From Brachycybe producta (Eukaryota > Arthropoda > Diplopoda > Playtdesmida > Andrognathidae): a stretch of 64,000 nt of DNA. Each line of letters opens with the position of its first letter. The stretch's first letter is position 1. Shown here one piece after another: positions 19,434-31,246 of the stretch. The position numbers and the translations under genes were made by a program. Below the pieces are notes generated by a model. It did no database searches, had not been told where the DNA came from, and saw only the letters and a list, made by a program, of their open reading frames with translations. The stretch lies in assembly GCA_036925085.1 (NCBI GenBank), contig JAUPFP010000003.1, forward strand, positions 3,733,501 to 3,797,500, read 5' to 3'.

Positions 19434-22400
19434 TTAATTATTCCAGTGACTACAAGATGGTCGCTGATCGTCCGCTTGCTCATCGGCTTTAGCGTAGGAA
19501 ATTTCGGTTAAGTAGTTGGTCTCCCTTTTGCCGATTAACTTCTTCCGTTCGATGTAATTGTTACAAATCTCGACGAGATCTGAAACGACAGCACAGACAC
19601 ATTTCGCACGTTCTGTTATTCATCGATTTATTCAGCAGTCTGACGTCAAGTCCATAGAAATGTATGGGCGTAACGTCATCACTGCTGGATTGTTTTTTTT
19701 ATCTTAAGTTGACACTCGAAAGAGATCAAGGATGTTAGTACTAACAAAAAAAAAAGGAAAACTTGGCCCTTGAACTTCAACTTGAACCCTCTGAACCAAG
19801 CTTTCAAGATAGAAAACACTTATAGCTGTGTTTTTTTTTCTATGTTGGGACCCTGTTGAGAGAGTACAAGTTGAAGTTCAAGTACTAATACTCAACTTGA
19901 AGAAGGAAATGTGGCACTTGAACCCTCTAAACCAAGACTCCGACATTAAAAAACCCACCTGTTTTAATTATCACACTTGAAGCAGAGTTTTTCTGTGTTA
20001 GAACCCTGATAAGAGGGTTCAAGTTGAAGTTCTAAGTTTTTTTTTAAAAATTTAGGTTTAACTTCAAGTTGGGAAAACTTGGCCCTTGAACTTCAACTTG
20101 AACCCTCCGATTCAAGTGTTCAAACATTAAAAAAACACCTGTTTTAATAACTTATTTCAACAGGTTCTTTTTTTCTATTTTGGAACCCTGTTGAGAGGGT
20201 TCAAGTGCTAAAGTTTTTCTTTGTTTGAGTGGGGGGGGGGGAAGGGTTTAGTCAGAAATTTAATGAAGGACCTCCGATCTGAAGATAAAGGGCGCAATAT
20301 AGAATTTCAAACGCATTGTTGTCCATCAATTTTAATTCTCCCGTTTTAATCCAATCGAGAATTTCTTTAACCGTTTCCGAAGTCGACTTCTTTATTTCAA
20401 TCCGTGTTATCCGATTATTCTTTCGCGCCTCTTCTTCGGCACGCTCTTTAACCAGCTTACTTTTAGCCTCTAACAGTGTCCTATACATAAAAGGGAAAAG
20501 TCAAGAGGTCAGTATTTGCTTTTGGTGGTCAGTTTTTTTTTTTTTTTAGTTTTTTCCTTTGAGTTTTGAATTGTTTATTTCCAACGAGAATCGTGACTTC
20601 ACTTCCGCATGGTTTGCACGATCCAATCGAGGTTTCGGATTGTTCTGAAGTGAACTGACCATTGGTCAAGCAATCGGATGATATCTCGCTCTTGACCATT
20701 GTAGGATTCGGAATGTTGACAGTACACTTCAGAGTTTCAATATCGGTTTCTCCCTCCTTCTCGTATTTCGATGTTTCGAACGCTCGGTTCTTGACCAATG
20801 GTTGATCTTGACCGTGTTGGTCAGCTACGATGACCGTTGTCGTGTCCATCTTCGTTTGGTCGTCAGACATTTCCATGTATTGAAAAGTCTTGACGAGAAT
20901 CTCTTTCGGTTTGAGATTTTCATGTTGCTGACCGCAGCTCAGGTCAGTTCTGCGTTCCTGATGACCAGTATGGTAGTGGTCAGTTTTGCGTTCCTGACGA
21001 CCAGTACAGTAGTGGTCAGTTTTATAAATCTGGTTGCTTTCGTCAGATTCCTGAACATCAGTGCAAAAAAAACGCTTCTGGTCACTGTCCAGCGACTGAT
21101 CATGGCCACATAATTTTGGAACTGACCACTGCTTTTGCAGTTTCGATTTTTCTTGGCCAGTTTCGATCTTTGTAGTGATGTGACCAATGGAGGTGCACGA
21201 AACTGAGCTTTCCGTTTTAATGACCTCATTGCGGTGGTCTTTTCGAGTGTCCGAGCGTCTCACGTTGACCACTCCATGAACTGGACATACAATTTCTATC
21301 ATTTCCTGCTTCTGACAACTGCATTTTAAGAAACCGAACGCTTTCGTATAGAAACATCGTTTCTCGCAAGATTGACAAGTGGACGATGGTGACCACTCGT
21401 GATGTCCGAGCTGCTGACCATCATCCTGGTCAGTCACATAGACCGGAACAAACATTACTTGAATTTTTTCATCGTCCTTTTCAGGTTTTGGTTTTTTAAC
21501 GAGATTTCTTTTAGTTTTCTTAGGAGTTTGAGTCTTAGGAGGAGGAGGAGGATGACTTTGCTGACCACTTGTAATGTTGTGGTCACTCACGGCACAACTG
21601 ACCACTGCAGATTCGACTTTATCAGCTTCTTTCTTTTTGAGATCGTTTTTATTTGTAACAATCTCATCGAACTCGAATGTTAAAAGTTCGTTTGCATGAG
21701 TCTGCGCTTTAATCAGCTGTTTAGCCGTTTTGTCTGACAGATGGACATGGGTCAGTTTAGTGGTCACTTCAGTCTCGTTCATACAATCCTTTTTTTCTTC
21801 TTTTTCGGATCTGTGTAGAATTTTGGGATTTTATTTTATTAAAAACAAATCAAAAATTCTGGTTATTATGGCTTTCAGGTGCAAAAACGAAGACTAAATT
21901 GAAATTGTATTAAAAACTAGAAGGGTAGTTACATCATTTGAGAGTGGTTTTCCATGTTTGATATCTTTTAAAATAAACTTTTTATGTCAGTTTGAAAATG
22001 ATCGAACTTAAAACTGACGATATTTTTTAAGTTTTTTTTTTTTAAAAAAAGTTTATTTTGAAAGATATATCAAACATAAAAATACTTTCAAGTAATTCAA
22101 TTACCCGTTCTAGTTTCTAACACACTTTCAAATTCTTTTTAATTTTGTTCGTCTGAAAACTCAGACTAACCAGAGATCGAGACTTAAAGTGGGTTTTCTC
22201 TGATTATTTCGTCTTTCAGGTGCAAATTAAACAAGGAAGTTTAAATTGTTTTAGAAACTAGAAGGGTAGCTTAATTAATTATTTATATTGATATCTTTCA
22301 AAATAAACTTATGTCAGTTTTTAAATGATCCATTTTTAAGCAGATGATATTTTTTTAAAAAAAATTGACTATAAAAAGTTTATTTTGAAAGATATCAACA

Positions 22401-23856
22401 TGAAGATATCCTCAAGTGATTGAGCTACCCATTCTAGTTTCTAACAATCTTTCAATTTTTCTTTAGTGTTGCTCCTTGAACGCAGAATAACCAGGATTTA
22501 TCAGTAAAAGGCTGTTTAGAGGCTAGATTTCTCTCGGAAGTATTCATTTTTCTTAAGATCGAAAAGAATTATGCATTTTTCAATCAATTAGACTGTTTAG
22601 AGGCTATATATATTTTTAAAATTTTACCTGTTGTTGGTAAAGACCTTTTGAATTCTAGCCTCTAAAAGTCTCATTGATTGAAAAATGTATAATTCTATTA
22701 AGTTTATTCAAGAAAGTTGTAGGTTTTAGCCTCAAAACAGTCGTTTTGATTGAAAACTTTTCTATTAAAAAGACTGTATTAAAGATATTTAGGCTCTGGT
22801 TACGATCTTACGACTAAGTCCGGCGCGAACGGCAATATCAAATAGGCGACGTCATTTTGACGTCACAGCAAGCAATGGAGTTATATACACGTCATTGGTT
22901 GTGACGTCATTTAGACGTCATGATTCGATATTGCCGTTTGCGTCGGACGTGAAAGATTGTAACTCTTGTTTTGTGTGTGTAATTTTGTTATAAGGCAACC
23001 AGAAAAAAAATTATTTTTCAGTCGAAGAACCTGTTTAGAGGCTAGTGGTTAGAATCTATAAAAGGTTACTACCAGGCTAGAAATCTAGTCTCTAACCGAG
23101 GTTCTTTGATTGAAAAAACGTATATTTCTGGTTGAATTTGTAATAAAGAGCCCTTTGCGCTTAAGTTTATAGGTTTTTTTTATAATAGCCTCTAAGAAGG
23201 GTGTACCTTCCGTGCGTATGATTGCACAATTCACAAGGAAGGATGTGTATAACATGCAAAACCACTTTATCAACAGCCAATTCCGTTTCGTTTTCATTTT
23301 TCTCCTCCTCCTCATGAGAAGATCGCAACCTAATAATTTAATAATTAAAAATTTTTTCCACCATTTTTAATCGGCACATTCTGATATTCATCGTTTTATC
23401 AAGCAGTCTGACGTCACATTCATAGATATACATATGCATCTATGAATGTGACCGTCAGACCGCTTGATAAATCGATGACTAACGGAATGTGCCTATTTTC
23501 CCGCCGTTTTTAAACGGCACATTCTGTTAGTCATCGATTTATCAAGCGGTCTGACATGACGTCCATAGCAATATACATGTATATATGACCGTGACGTCAC
23601 ATCGATGCATAAATCGATGAATAATAGAATGTGATTATCCCCCTTTTTGTCTTTTTATTTCAATTTATTACAGAAATTGTTTCATTGCGTTAAAAGAGCG
23701 CCAAAAATATGAATTTTCTTGTTCTTTTCTCGTTTCATCGATTTGATACTCTTGATTCTGCTCGTTGACCTCCGGTTCCTTTGATTGACAGACCCCTGGG
23801 TCGTTTAAGGGCGTCTCAAGGTCTTTTTTGGTCATTTTTATTGTGACAGTGGTCAT
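19434..23856 (-). CDS. BTB/POZ-domain protein with cysteine motifs, 5 exons
   Basis: A protein of about 638 residues. Exons in transcript order: 23672-23856, 23207-23329, 20557-21810, 20272-20480, 19434-19579; phases agree at every join. The C-terminus is a BTB/POZ fold: SEVTILVGNKQFKTQ-R-TLLEAKS matches the first strand-turn-strand, EILDWIKTGELKL the middle, and YCALYLQIGDLVEICNNYIE the closing helices. BTB domains mediate dimerisation and often cullin-3 binding. The N-terminal 500 residues have no domain I know: an acidic start, CELCNHTHGR in exon 2, then CQSCEKRCFY, CSCQ and CPVHG, possible metal-binding cysteines, and tandem peptide copies (TDHYCTGRQER, TDHYHTGHQER). The long exon ends in a lysine-rich stretch where the splice donor reads GA instead of GT. 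The gene lies tail-to-tail with DNAI7. Function unknown; orthology not assigned. Confidence 0.75.
19610..19692. repeat. Family K palindrome in BTB intron
   Basis: CTGTTATTCATCGATTTATT at the left with TCTGACGTCAAG and a truncated mirror (AACGTCATCACTGCTGGA). Confidence 0.65.
19755..20215 (+). repeat. Tandem minisatellite in BTB intron 4
   Basis: Three to four units of roughly 130-160 bases: CTTGAACTTCAACTTGAACC, then a GAACCAAG block, then a poly-T, then GGGACCCTGTTGAGAG. The same AACTTCAACTTGAA words occur near 40310-40370 by the tetraspanin promoter. Confidence 0.75.
20481..20556 (-). other. Apparent non-canonical GA-AG intron in the BTB gene
   Basis: The BTB alignment needs CAA-AG joined to G-ACA-CTG (residues KTQ-R-TLLEAKS). 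That places a 76-base intron starting GAAAAAAC and ending ATGTATAG. No GT lies in a position that would keep the domain. The mutation GT to GA, a sequence error, or true GA-AG splicing would all give this picture. Confidence 0.55.
21868..22170. repeat. Family I MITE in BTB intron 2
   Basis: AAAAACTAGAAGGGTAGTTA at the left; CCGTTCTAGTTTCTAACACA at the right; the outer arm GGCTTTCAGGTGCAAAAACG is present. Confidence 0.82.
22180..22500. repeat. Family I MITE, second in BTB intron 2
   Basis: TTTCGTCTTTCAGGTGCAAA outer arm, TTAGAAACTAGAAGGGTAGC inner arm, mirrored by GAGCTACCCATTCTAGTTTC. Confidence 0.82.
22505..22745. repeat. Family F-like inverted units in BTB intron 2
   Basis: GACTGTTTAGAGGCTATATA and ATTCTAGCCTCTAAAAGTCT face each other, repeated at 23030-23115. 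They share the TTAGAGGCTAGA/TCTAGCCTCTAA centre of family F but lack its GGGCTCGG ends. Confidence 0.6.
22797..22965. repeat. Palindromic element in BTB intron 2
   Basis: GGTTACGATCTTACGACTAA mirrored loosely by GTGAAAGATTGTAACTC; the inner GAACGGCAATATC and GATATTGCCGTTTG match well, with GACGTCATTTTGACGTC in the loop. Confidence 0.75.
23371..23495. repeat. Family K palindrome
   Basis: CACATTCTGATATTCATCG and TTATCAAGCAGTCTGACGTC at the left; GACCGCTTGATAAATCGATG and ACGGAATGTG at the right. One of two adjacent copies in BTB intron 1. Confidence 0.85.
23512..23636. repeat. Family K palindrome, adjacent second copy
   Basis: CACATTCTGTTAGTCATCGA at the left; AAATCGATGAATAATAGAAT at the right. 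Confidence 0.83.
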
Positions 23857-24268
23857 TTTGATATGTTTTCAAGGGTTTTATGGTCTTGCGATTCTAGTTT
23901 TTAGAGTTTTATAGTCTTAGAATTCTAGTTTTGATCGTTCCCTTCGCTATTTATGAGGATCAAATCAAAAACGATGCGTTTCCTATAAAGAACAAGCAAA
24001 GAGTGAAATTCACAAATTTGAATTTCGATCAGTATCACGTGTGTGACGTCGACAAATCAAATTATAGTATTGAAATGACGTCAAATAAGGAGTGCAAGGT
24101 GGGCTAATGACGTCAGAAAATTAAATTAAGACACGTGTAGTATAAAAAGAAAAAAAAAACGTCATGACGTCAGAAAATAACATGTCAGACACGTGATGCC
24201 AAAAGACTTCATGACGTCATCACATTTACTAAGAATGAATAAGAACTAAAGTTCTAAAAGAACTGGAC

Positions 24269-24480
24269 ACAGGTAGTTAGAAATCGGGGAGAACTTCAGT
24301 TGGCTCCGCTCTGTTTATGACAAGACGGCAACTTCTAATTGGTTGGTTATGTAGTCTGACGTCACATGCTCCGCCCTTTTCAGCGTCGAACCACACAACA
24401 AACCAAATTAGAAGTTGCTGTTCGATCGTCATAAAAAGGGTGGAGCCAACTTGTGTTCGTCCCGATTTCTAATTGCCTGT
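24269..24480. repeat. Family B MITE
   Basis: ACAGGTAGTTAGAAATCGGG at the left, CCGATTTCTAATTGCCTGT at the right. A family A right end (24481-24558) follows directly, so this is probably another B-in-A insertion whose left host half is lost. The 23857-24268 stretch upstream is the BTB 5' flank, with several TGACGTCA-like words (24046-24220) and no exon. Confidence 0.85.
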
Positions 24481-24558
24481 CTATAGAACGTAATTGGCAC
24501 TGCAGTGGCGCCGTCTAGAGAGACAAAAACAAAATAAATATTTATAAAAGCCACCTTA
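24481..24558. repeat. Family A right-end fragment
   Basis: CACTGCAGTGGCGCCGTCTA and AAAATAAATATTTATAAAAG, then CCACCTTAAA. Confidence 0.8.
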
Positions 24559-24781
24559 AAATAATACTAATGAAAATGCGATAATAAAATGAAAGAAAAC
24601 CAGACGAAAACAGACATAATTTTGAACACTTTCATTTTGGTTTTTAACTTTTTTTCTTGAATTTGAACCACATTTAAATTTAACAACATTTAATAAGTAG
24701 AACAACCGCAGGGACTTTAAAAGTGACTCTGAGCAAATAAGAATTGAGAAAAGCATAATTTTTAAAACAAAATTATAATTA

Positions 24782-25082
24782 GGGCTCGGATTTTTATGCA
24801 TTTTTATGAAGCAAATTTTTCTCAATTTGTGGCCCCAAGTGTGATGAAATGATCTATTAGAGCAACTGCAATTATGCTTTCTTAAATCAAAAATGCCGAG
24901 TTAGAGGCTAGATGTTTTGCTTAGTATCATTTGTCAATTAGAATGATAGCCTCTAACCAGTATTTTTGATTAAAAAACCTATAATTGTTGGTTGATCTAA
25001 ACGAGATTGTCACTTCACGATTGGCCTTCTGGGCCACAAATTGAGAAACACTTGCTTGATAAATGCATAAAAATCCGAGCCC
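24782..25082. repeat. Family F MITE with TA flanks
   Basis: GGGCTCGGATTTTTATGCAT at the left; ATGCATAAAAATCCGAGCCC at the right: a perfect 20-base terminal mirror. TA on both sides suggests a Tc1/mariner-type target. Centre GTTAGAGGCTAGATG/ATAGCCTCTAACCAG. Confidence 0.92.
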
Positions 25083-25393
25083 TAATTATAATAATTAAAA
25101 TTGACACAAAAATAAATTATTTGGTGACAATTGACAAGACAATTTTTCTTATAAATTATTTCATTGAAAGACAAATTTTACGTTGTTTTTTTTTTTTTCT
25201 TCTTTCATTTGTAATATCGTTTATTTTGAAAGTTTTTTGAACACTAGAAAGCCAAAATACAAAAAAAGGCTAACAACATATTGAAGCCACATTTTTTTTT
25301 TTTTTGCACAATTTTTAATAAACAGCTAAACTGAATAAAGACTAATCTGAACAAAGAGCTAAACTTAATTTACATGTCTTATACAATATAATT

Positions 25394-25868
25394 AAGGCCA
25401 GATCCATATGAAACTGACAAAAGTGCAACATGAGTTTGAGAGACAAAAACAGATTTTGAAACCCAAAACAAAACTGAAACAATTGCCAGCAGTATATTAC
25501 TCAAGACAAAACCACAACAAATTTGTAAGACACAACACAAACAAATTCGGGTTTTGTTTTTGTGTTTCTATAGCTGTCCTCTACGTAAAGTACGCAACTT
25601 GTTCTGTTGTTGTTTTTAATACTAATTCTGTCCACAACTGCAACAGACAAAAAGAGTTGACAAAATGTTGCATAATACAGAGACAAAACAAAAACTTTTT
25701 TTGATGTTTACCGACTTTTTGCCATCACATTGGAATAGTTTGTCAAATTGTAGACAAAAACAAAACAAAAAGTCGCAAAAATGTTTTAGAATTGTCGCCA
25801 ATTTGTCTTGAAACACTTGAGTTTCTATTATGTTTTTGTTTTGTCAGCCTGATGTGGATCGGTCATAA
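25394..25868. repeat. Family J element
   Basis: AAGGCCAGATCCATATGAAA at the left; CTGATGTGGATCGGTCATAA at the right. First of two adjacent copies in intergenic DNA. Confidence 0.85.
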
Positions 25869-26348
25869 AGGCCGATCCACATTAAGCTTACAAAAGTGCA
25901 ACAAAAACGCCAGAAAAAAAAAATCAGATTTTGAAAAACAAAACAAAACTGAAACAACTGTCAGCAGTATGCTCAAAGACAAAACCACAACAAATTTGTG
26001 CGACACAAAACAGAAACAAATTTGGGTTTTGTGTTTTGTGTTTCTATGGCTGTCTTTACTGGTAAACTATGCAACTGTTCTGTTGTTGTTTTAATACTAA
26101 TTCTGTCCACAACTGCAACAGACAAAAAGAGTTGACAAAATGTTGCCAAATACAGAGACAAAACAAAAACACTTTTGATGTTTACCGACTTGCTACGAGA
26201 CATGGAATAGTTTGTGTGAAATTGCAGACAAAACAAAAACAAAACACAAAAGTCGTAGAAATGTTTTAGAATTGTCGCCAATTTGTCTTGAGACACATGA
26301 GTTTCTGTTTTGTTTGTGTTTTGTCAGCTTGATGTGAACCCGGCCTTT
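25869..26348. repeat. Family J element, adjacent second copy
   Basis: GGCCGATCCACATTAAGCTT at the left; AGCTTGATGTGAACCCGGCC at the right. The ORFs here translate the CAAAACA-rich arms. Confidence 0.85.
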
Positions 26349-26579
26349 TAGGACTTGGTTGTTGAAGTCACTAATTATATTCTCTTTTGAAACTAATTAC
26401 CGAACGTCGTTTAAAATAAAAGTTAAGCTTAAACCATATATAACGCAAGTCAAAACTTTCTATAATAATAAGTCTATGAAGAGTTTTTAAGTTTAGCTTT
26501 ATTTTAAAGTTGTTACTTTCAGAATTAAACATGGGAATTGGTTTTAGTTTTCACAAACTTAATTGTTTAGATTAAATTT

Positions 26580-27260
26580 CTGCTACTTTTTTAGTTCCTT
26601 ATTTTCTTCAAATGTTGTGTTAGCTTTAATGACATTAGAGTTTATTTTTAGTGAAATACTTATTCGATTTAGTGCTCAATTAGTTTAGCTTTTATCCAAT
26701 TTAGACTTTCTTAAGATGGTTTCGTTAGTATTTTATCCGTTTATCACATTTTATGTAGAACTTTAGCGTTAATTTAGCATTATTCTTGGAAGTATACTTC
26801 ATCTGTTTAGCTTTTTTAATGTAGTATTTCATCGAGTTTAGCTCTTTTCATTCAGTGTTTTGTTATCAGTTTAACTGATTTTATGTAATACTGTGTCATT
26901 AGTTTAGCCTTTTTTTTTATAAAGTACTTATATTGAGCTGTTTGAATGCAGTATTTCACCAAGTTTAGCTCATTTTATGCAGTATTTTTGAAACCAGTTT
27001 AGCTTTTTTATAAAGTACTTCATATATTTAGCTATTTGAATGCAGTATTTCATCAGTTTAGCTCATTTTATACAGCATTGTGTCATTAGTTTAGCTTTTT
27101 TTTATAAAGTACTTCATATATTTAGCTATTTGAATGCAGTATTTCACCAAGTTTAGCTGATTTTATGCTGTATTTTAGACATCAAGCTTCGCTTTTTCTG
27201 CTGTATTTTGGTATTCAGTTTAGCCTTTAATCAGTTTAGCTCAATTCATTGCAAATTTAT
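26580..27260 (+). repeat. Degenerate tandem array with CAGTTTAGCT motif
   Basis: About 14 loose units of 45-65 bases: TTTATGCAGTATTTCATCAG followed by TTTAGCT. Intergenic, with no coding potential. Confidence 0.8.
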
Positions 27261-27475
27261 ATATATTTATATATACAGTATATTTAAATATGTATTAAAC
27301 TAATTGATCTCCATAAAGTCACATTTAGATGATGAATTTATTAAACATAAAAAAAACAAATTATGAATGAAATTAAGAAAGATAATAATTTTTGTTTTTA
27401 GAGATGAATTTTGATGGAGAAAAAAATGGTAAAGATTTGAAAAGGGGGGGGGGGAGGTTGGAGAAACAGGCAATT

Positions 27476-27676
27476 AGAAATCGGGACATACAGAAGTTGG
27501 CTCCGCCCTTTTTATGACGACCGGCAACTTCTAATTGGTTTTTTATGTAGTCTGACGTCAAATGTTCCGCCCTTTTCAACGTCGAACCACCACACGACAA
27601 ACCAATTAGAAGTTGCCGGTCGTCATAAAAAAGGGAGGAGCCAACTTCTGTTTGTTCCGATTTCTAATTTGCCTGT
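27476..27676. repeat. Family B MITE
   Basis: ACAGGCAATTAGAAATCGGG at the left; CCGATTTCTAATTTGCCTGT at the right, with the GACGACCGGCAACTTCTAAT arm and its mirror. Flanks GGTTGGAGAA and GGTTGGAAAG are an imperfect duplication. Confidence 0.9.
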
Positions 27677-27740
27677 GGTTGGAAAGGGAAGACATATTGG
27701 AAACAAGGAATGTGTATTTTTGTTATTTTTTTTCATGTAA

Positions 27741-27769
27741 TGGTGATGATGATGATGATGATGATGATT
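27741..27769 (+). repeat. (GAT)n microsatellite
   Basis: GATGATGATGATGATGATGA run in intergenic DNA. Confidence 0.95.
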
Positions 27770-28120
27770 ATGAATGTTTTCTAATCTCATAATAGTTAGC
27801 GATGGTTTAAAAACTAGAAGGGGTTATTATAATTAATATGGAAGTTAAAAGTTTCTGTTAAGAGCACTTGTTCACTTTTCTTCGTGAATAATAATCGTAA
27901 CAAACAGAAATGAATTAAAACTTTATTGTAATCAGCTTTTTTTTTTAAATAAAAAATAAAATAAAAATGCTTTAGAAGGAATTTAAAAGTGAATTAAATA
28001 CTAGAAGAGTAAATCAATGAAGTAAAGGTGTCTTCATAATGACATCTTTCAATATTAAACAATTTTTAGAAGTTTCGAAAATAATATTATTTCATTGAGT
28101 TTTTTAATTTTTCACTTTTA

Positions 28121-28706
28121 AAAGTTGCTACACATCACAAAATTACTTCAAGAAATCTCCGCAAAGAGCGCTTAGTATCGTTTTTCTATTGAGCCCATAG
28201 ACCCTATGTTAAAGATGAAAACGTTAATTTTTAAAATACACAGCAGTCGCGGCGGCAATATGTTTATTTTTCATATTTAAAGTTGTCCATTTTTGTTGGT
28301 TCAGAGTGCAATGTGTACCTTAAATATATGCTGATCTAGTGGTAGAATGATAAAAAATTGGTAAGTGCGGTTCTATTTTTAAAAATAATTTCTAATTCTT
28401 ATGTTAAACTCCATTGAGTAAGAAAAACATCCATTAAAATGCTTGTAAAAATACCTAAAAATAATTTTAAAAAGCAGAAAAAAATGCAGCACGTGCGCCA
28501 ATGTGATGGTTTCACTGTGATTTAATAGTGGGTTTTTAAAAATTATTTTTACGTATTTTTACGAGCATTTTAATGGATGTTTTTTTGCTTACGAGCGCGT
28601 ACTCAATGGAGTTTAACGTAAGAGTTTAAAAATTGTGCGATTTTGAAATTTTTTTTTTTAAATAGAAACACACTTTCTATTTTTTTGTCATTTTATCACT
28701 AGATGA
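28121..28706. repeat. Family G hairpin element, right arm partly lost
   Basis: Left arm AAAATTACTTCAAGAAATCT, CAAAGAGCGCT, GCAGTCGCGGCGGCAATATG; right arm GCGCGTACTCAATGGAGTTT. The outer part of the right arm is missing compared with 36687-37494. The rest of 28707-29630 is AT-rich with homopolymer runs; I see nothing in it. Confidence 0.75.
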
Positions 28707-29633
28707 GTGAAACGAGTAAATTTTTGAAATTTACATAAAACGTTCATTTAAAAAAAAACATATACGTGCTTATTAAATTACTATTTTAGATTTTAAACTT
28801 TTATGACATCTTTGAAAATAACCTTTTTAAAGTTACTCAGTGACCTACAGTTCTAAAGGTGTAAGGTCATCTAGTGACCCTTACGATTTCGTCTGCCCCC
28901 CCCCCCCCACAAAAAAAAAGTTCTCAACAAAAGACTATTTTGGAATACTTTTATTACCCCTGTTTTATATAGAAAAGAAAAAAAGGACACAAAAGCCTTC
29001 CTCTGACGTCACAAGCTTCATGTTACAGTGCGGCAACTATAGATATCGCAGTGAAGTTACTTTTATATGATTTTTTTTACTCCTCTAGTTTCTAACAAAC
29101 ATTTAATTTCTTTTTTAAATTATTTCTATAAAAGAAAGCTGATTAGAACAAAGTTAATTAATTATAATTGTGAACAAGTGTTCTTATATAAAAAAAAGGA
29201 CAATTAAAAATGTATTAAGACTTTTTTTTTGCCATAATTTTTCAATCTTGAACTTTCAATTCTTTTTTTTTTTCGAGGGGCCTTTTTTTGAGGCCCTTAA
29301 ATATAATTATTCCAATTTTTAGGGCAGTGTAAAGAGCATTTGTTAAATATTTTTAAATTGTGAGTGTTATTTGAGTGTAATTTTGGGTGTTTTGCTGTTT
29401 TTTTTAGGAGAGAGAAAAGACGGCAGGATCAATGCTGGACTTTTTACTGTCTATTTCAGTTGTATGTCTTAAAACGAACCGTCCCTCAATCTAATTATAT
29501 CAGGTGATTTAGGTGACACAATCTATTGTTTAAAATTTAATATCTCACAAAATAGAATTGAAAAAAAAAAATTATTGAATTTTTGCAAAATTAAACAAGG
29601 TTTAAAAAATTATTTTCCTTTAGAAAGATATTT

Positions 29634-30057
29634 AGAGATGGGATATTCGAATCCTCGAATCCCGCGAATCTTGAAAAATATTCGAGATTCAAAAACTCGA
29701 ATCTTCACCGGTTTTTTCGTATTTTCGAATCTTTCGAATCCTAACCTTAAAAAAACAGTTTAAAAACTTTGGTAAAATTAGTAATAATTCCATTGACGTC
29801 CAATAGAAGTGTTGAGTCTGTTGACTAACAAAAAATCCGGCGATTGTTGCAATTTCGGTGTTATCCGGATCACCAATGGATCACCTTGTGGCGACCCTTA
29901 GTGCCGCACTGTGTTTTTTATTATTAATAATTTCATATTTAATATTATTTCATTTATTTGTATCTTCTTAATGAATAATAGAGGATTCTTATATGAAGGA
30001 TTCGAGAACCTTTTAGGTTTCGGATTCGAGAAAATTTAGGATTCGCCCCCACATCTA
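29634..30057. repeat. Family L element
   Basis: GAGATGGGATATTCGAATCC at the left; GGATTCGCCCCCACATCTAG at the right. The interior has AAAAATATTCGAGATTC. Three copies lie within 2 kb. Confidence 0.82.
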
Positions 30058-30060
30058 GTT

Positions 30061-30400
30061 ATATTAATAACATAATTGGCTCTTGTGCCACATATTAAGA
30101 AACATTTGCTTGATATTGCATAAAGATCCGAGCATTATAATAAGGCTCGGATTTTTATGTAAAATATTGATTGTTTCTCAATCTGTGGCCCATAGTGGGC
30201 CAATTGTGAAATAACAATTCCATTTAGATCAACCAACAATTATAAATTTTCTCAATGGTTAGAGGCTAGAGGTTAGAGGTTAGAGGTTAGAGGTTTTAAC
30301 ATCTGGTTAGAGGCTAGAACTCTTAGTTGACAACTGATAGTAAGCAGAACATGTAGCCTCTAATCAGCATTTTTTTTATTAGAAAAAGCCATAGTTGCAG
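30061..30400. repeat. Family F: one right-end fragment and one rearranged copy
   Basis: Right end GATCCGAGCATTATAA, then a new start AAGGCTCGGATTTTTATGTA. The centre contains a local expansion of GAGGTTA (four units) around 30260-30297. Confidence 0.75.
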
Positions 30401-30699
30401 TTACTTTAAACGTGTAGCATTTATAGTTTCTGAAATATTTCATTTTAAACGATTTAGCTGTGTAATTTATTTTATATTTTTCTCATTAAGAGTGTAGTTT
30501 GAGGCGTTGATTCTAAGACATACCCGGTATAATTAATTATATTTAACGGCAAGGAAATCGGAATTTAAAACAAATAATACTGAAAAAAATAAATTAAAAA
30601 TGGGCTCCAGTTTTTTAGCTGAAATAATTTAAAATATCATTTTTATGAGAAATCAATTTGATGTTTTTTTTAAAAAAAAAAAAGATCGATATTTTTCTG

Positions 30700-30775
30700 T
30701 TATTATTTATCGATTTATTCAGCGGTGTGAAGTGACGTCACACTTGCTAGATGAAATCGATGAGTAAACAGAATG
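30700..30775. repeat. Family K palindrome (short)
   Basis: TTATTTATCGATTTATTCAG at the left, GAAATCGATGAGTAAACAGA at the right. Confidence 0.7.
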
Positions 30776-30802
30776 GTGGCAAAAATAATAAGAGAAAATA
30801 TT

Positions 30803-31233
30803 AGGGATGGGCCATTCGAATCCGGCGAATCTTGAAAAAATATTCGAGATTCGAAAACTCGAATCTTCGCGCTTTTTTTCGTCTTTCGAATCCTAACCTA
30901 AAAAAAACTATTAAAACCTTGGTAAAATTAGTTTTAACTCCAATAGACGTCCAATAGAAGCGTTCACTAACCAAAAAAACCCGGCGATTGTTGCAATTTC
31001 GGTGTTATCCGGATCACCAATATCACCTTATGGCGGCGACCCTGAGTGCCACACTGTGTTTTTTTTATTATTAATAATTAAATATTTAATATTATTTCAT
31101 TTATTATCTTCTTAATGAATAATATAGGATTCTTTTAGGAAGGATTCGAGAGATTCGAGAACGTTTTAGGATTCGGATTTGAGAACCTTTTAGGTTTCGG
31201 ATTCGAGAAAATTTAGTATTCGTCCCACCTCTA
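30803..31233. repeat. Family L element
   Basis: TAGGGATGGGCCATTCGAAT at the left; TATTCGTCCCACCTCTA at the right. Confidence 0.85.
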
Positions 31234-31246
31234 ATAATAATAATTA

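Noticed and set aside
20802..21683. ORFs on the + strand opposite the BTB gene's long exon
   Set aside because: Shadows of the minus-strand coding exon, which has a recognisable domain and consistent splice phases.
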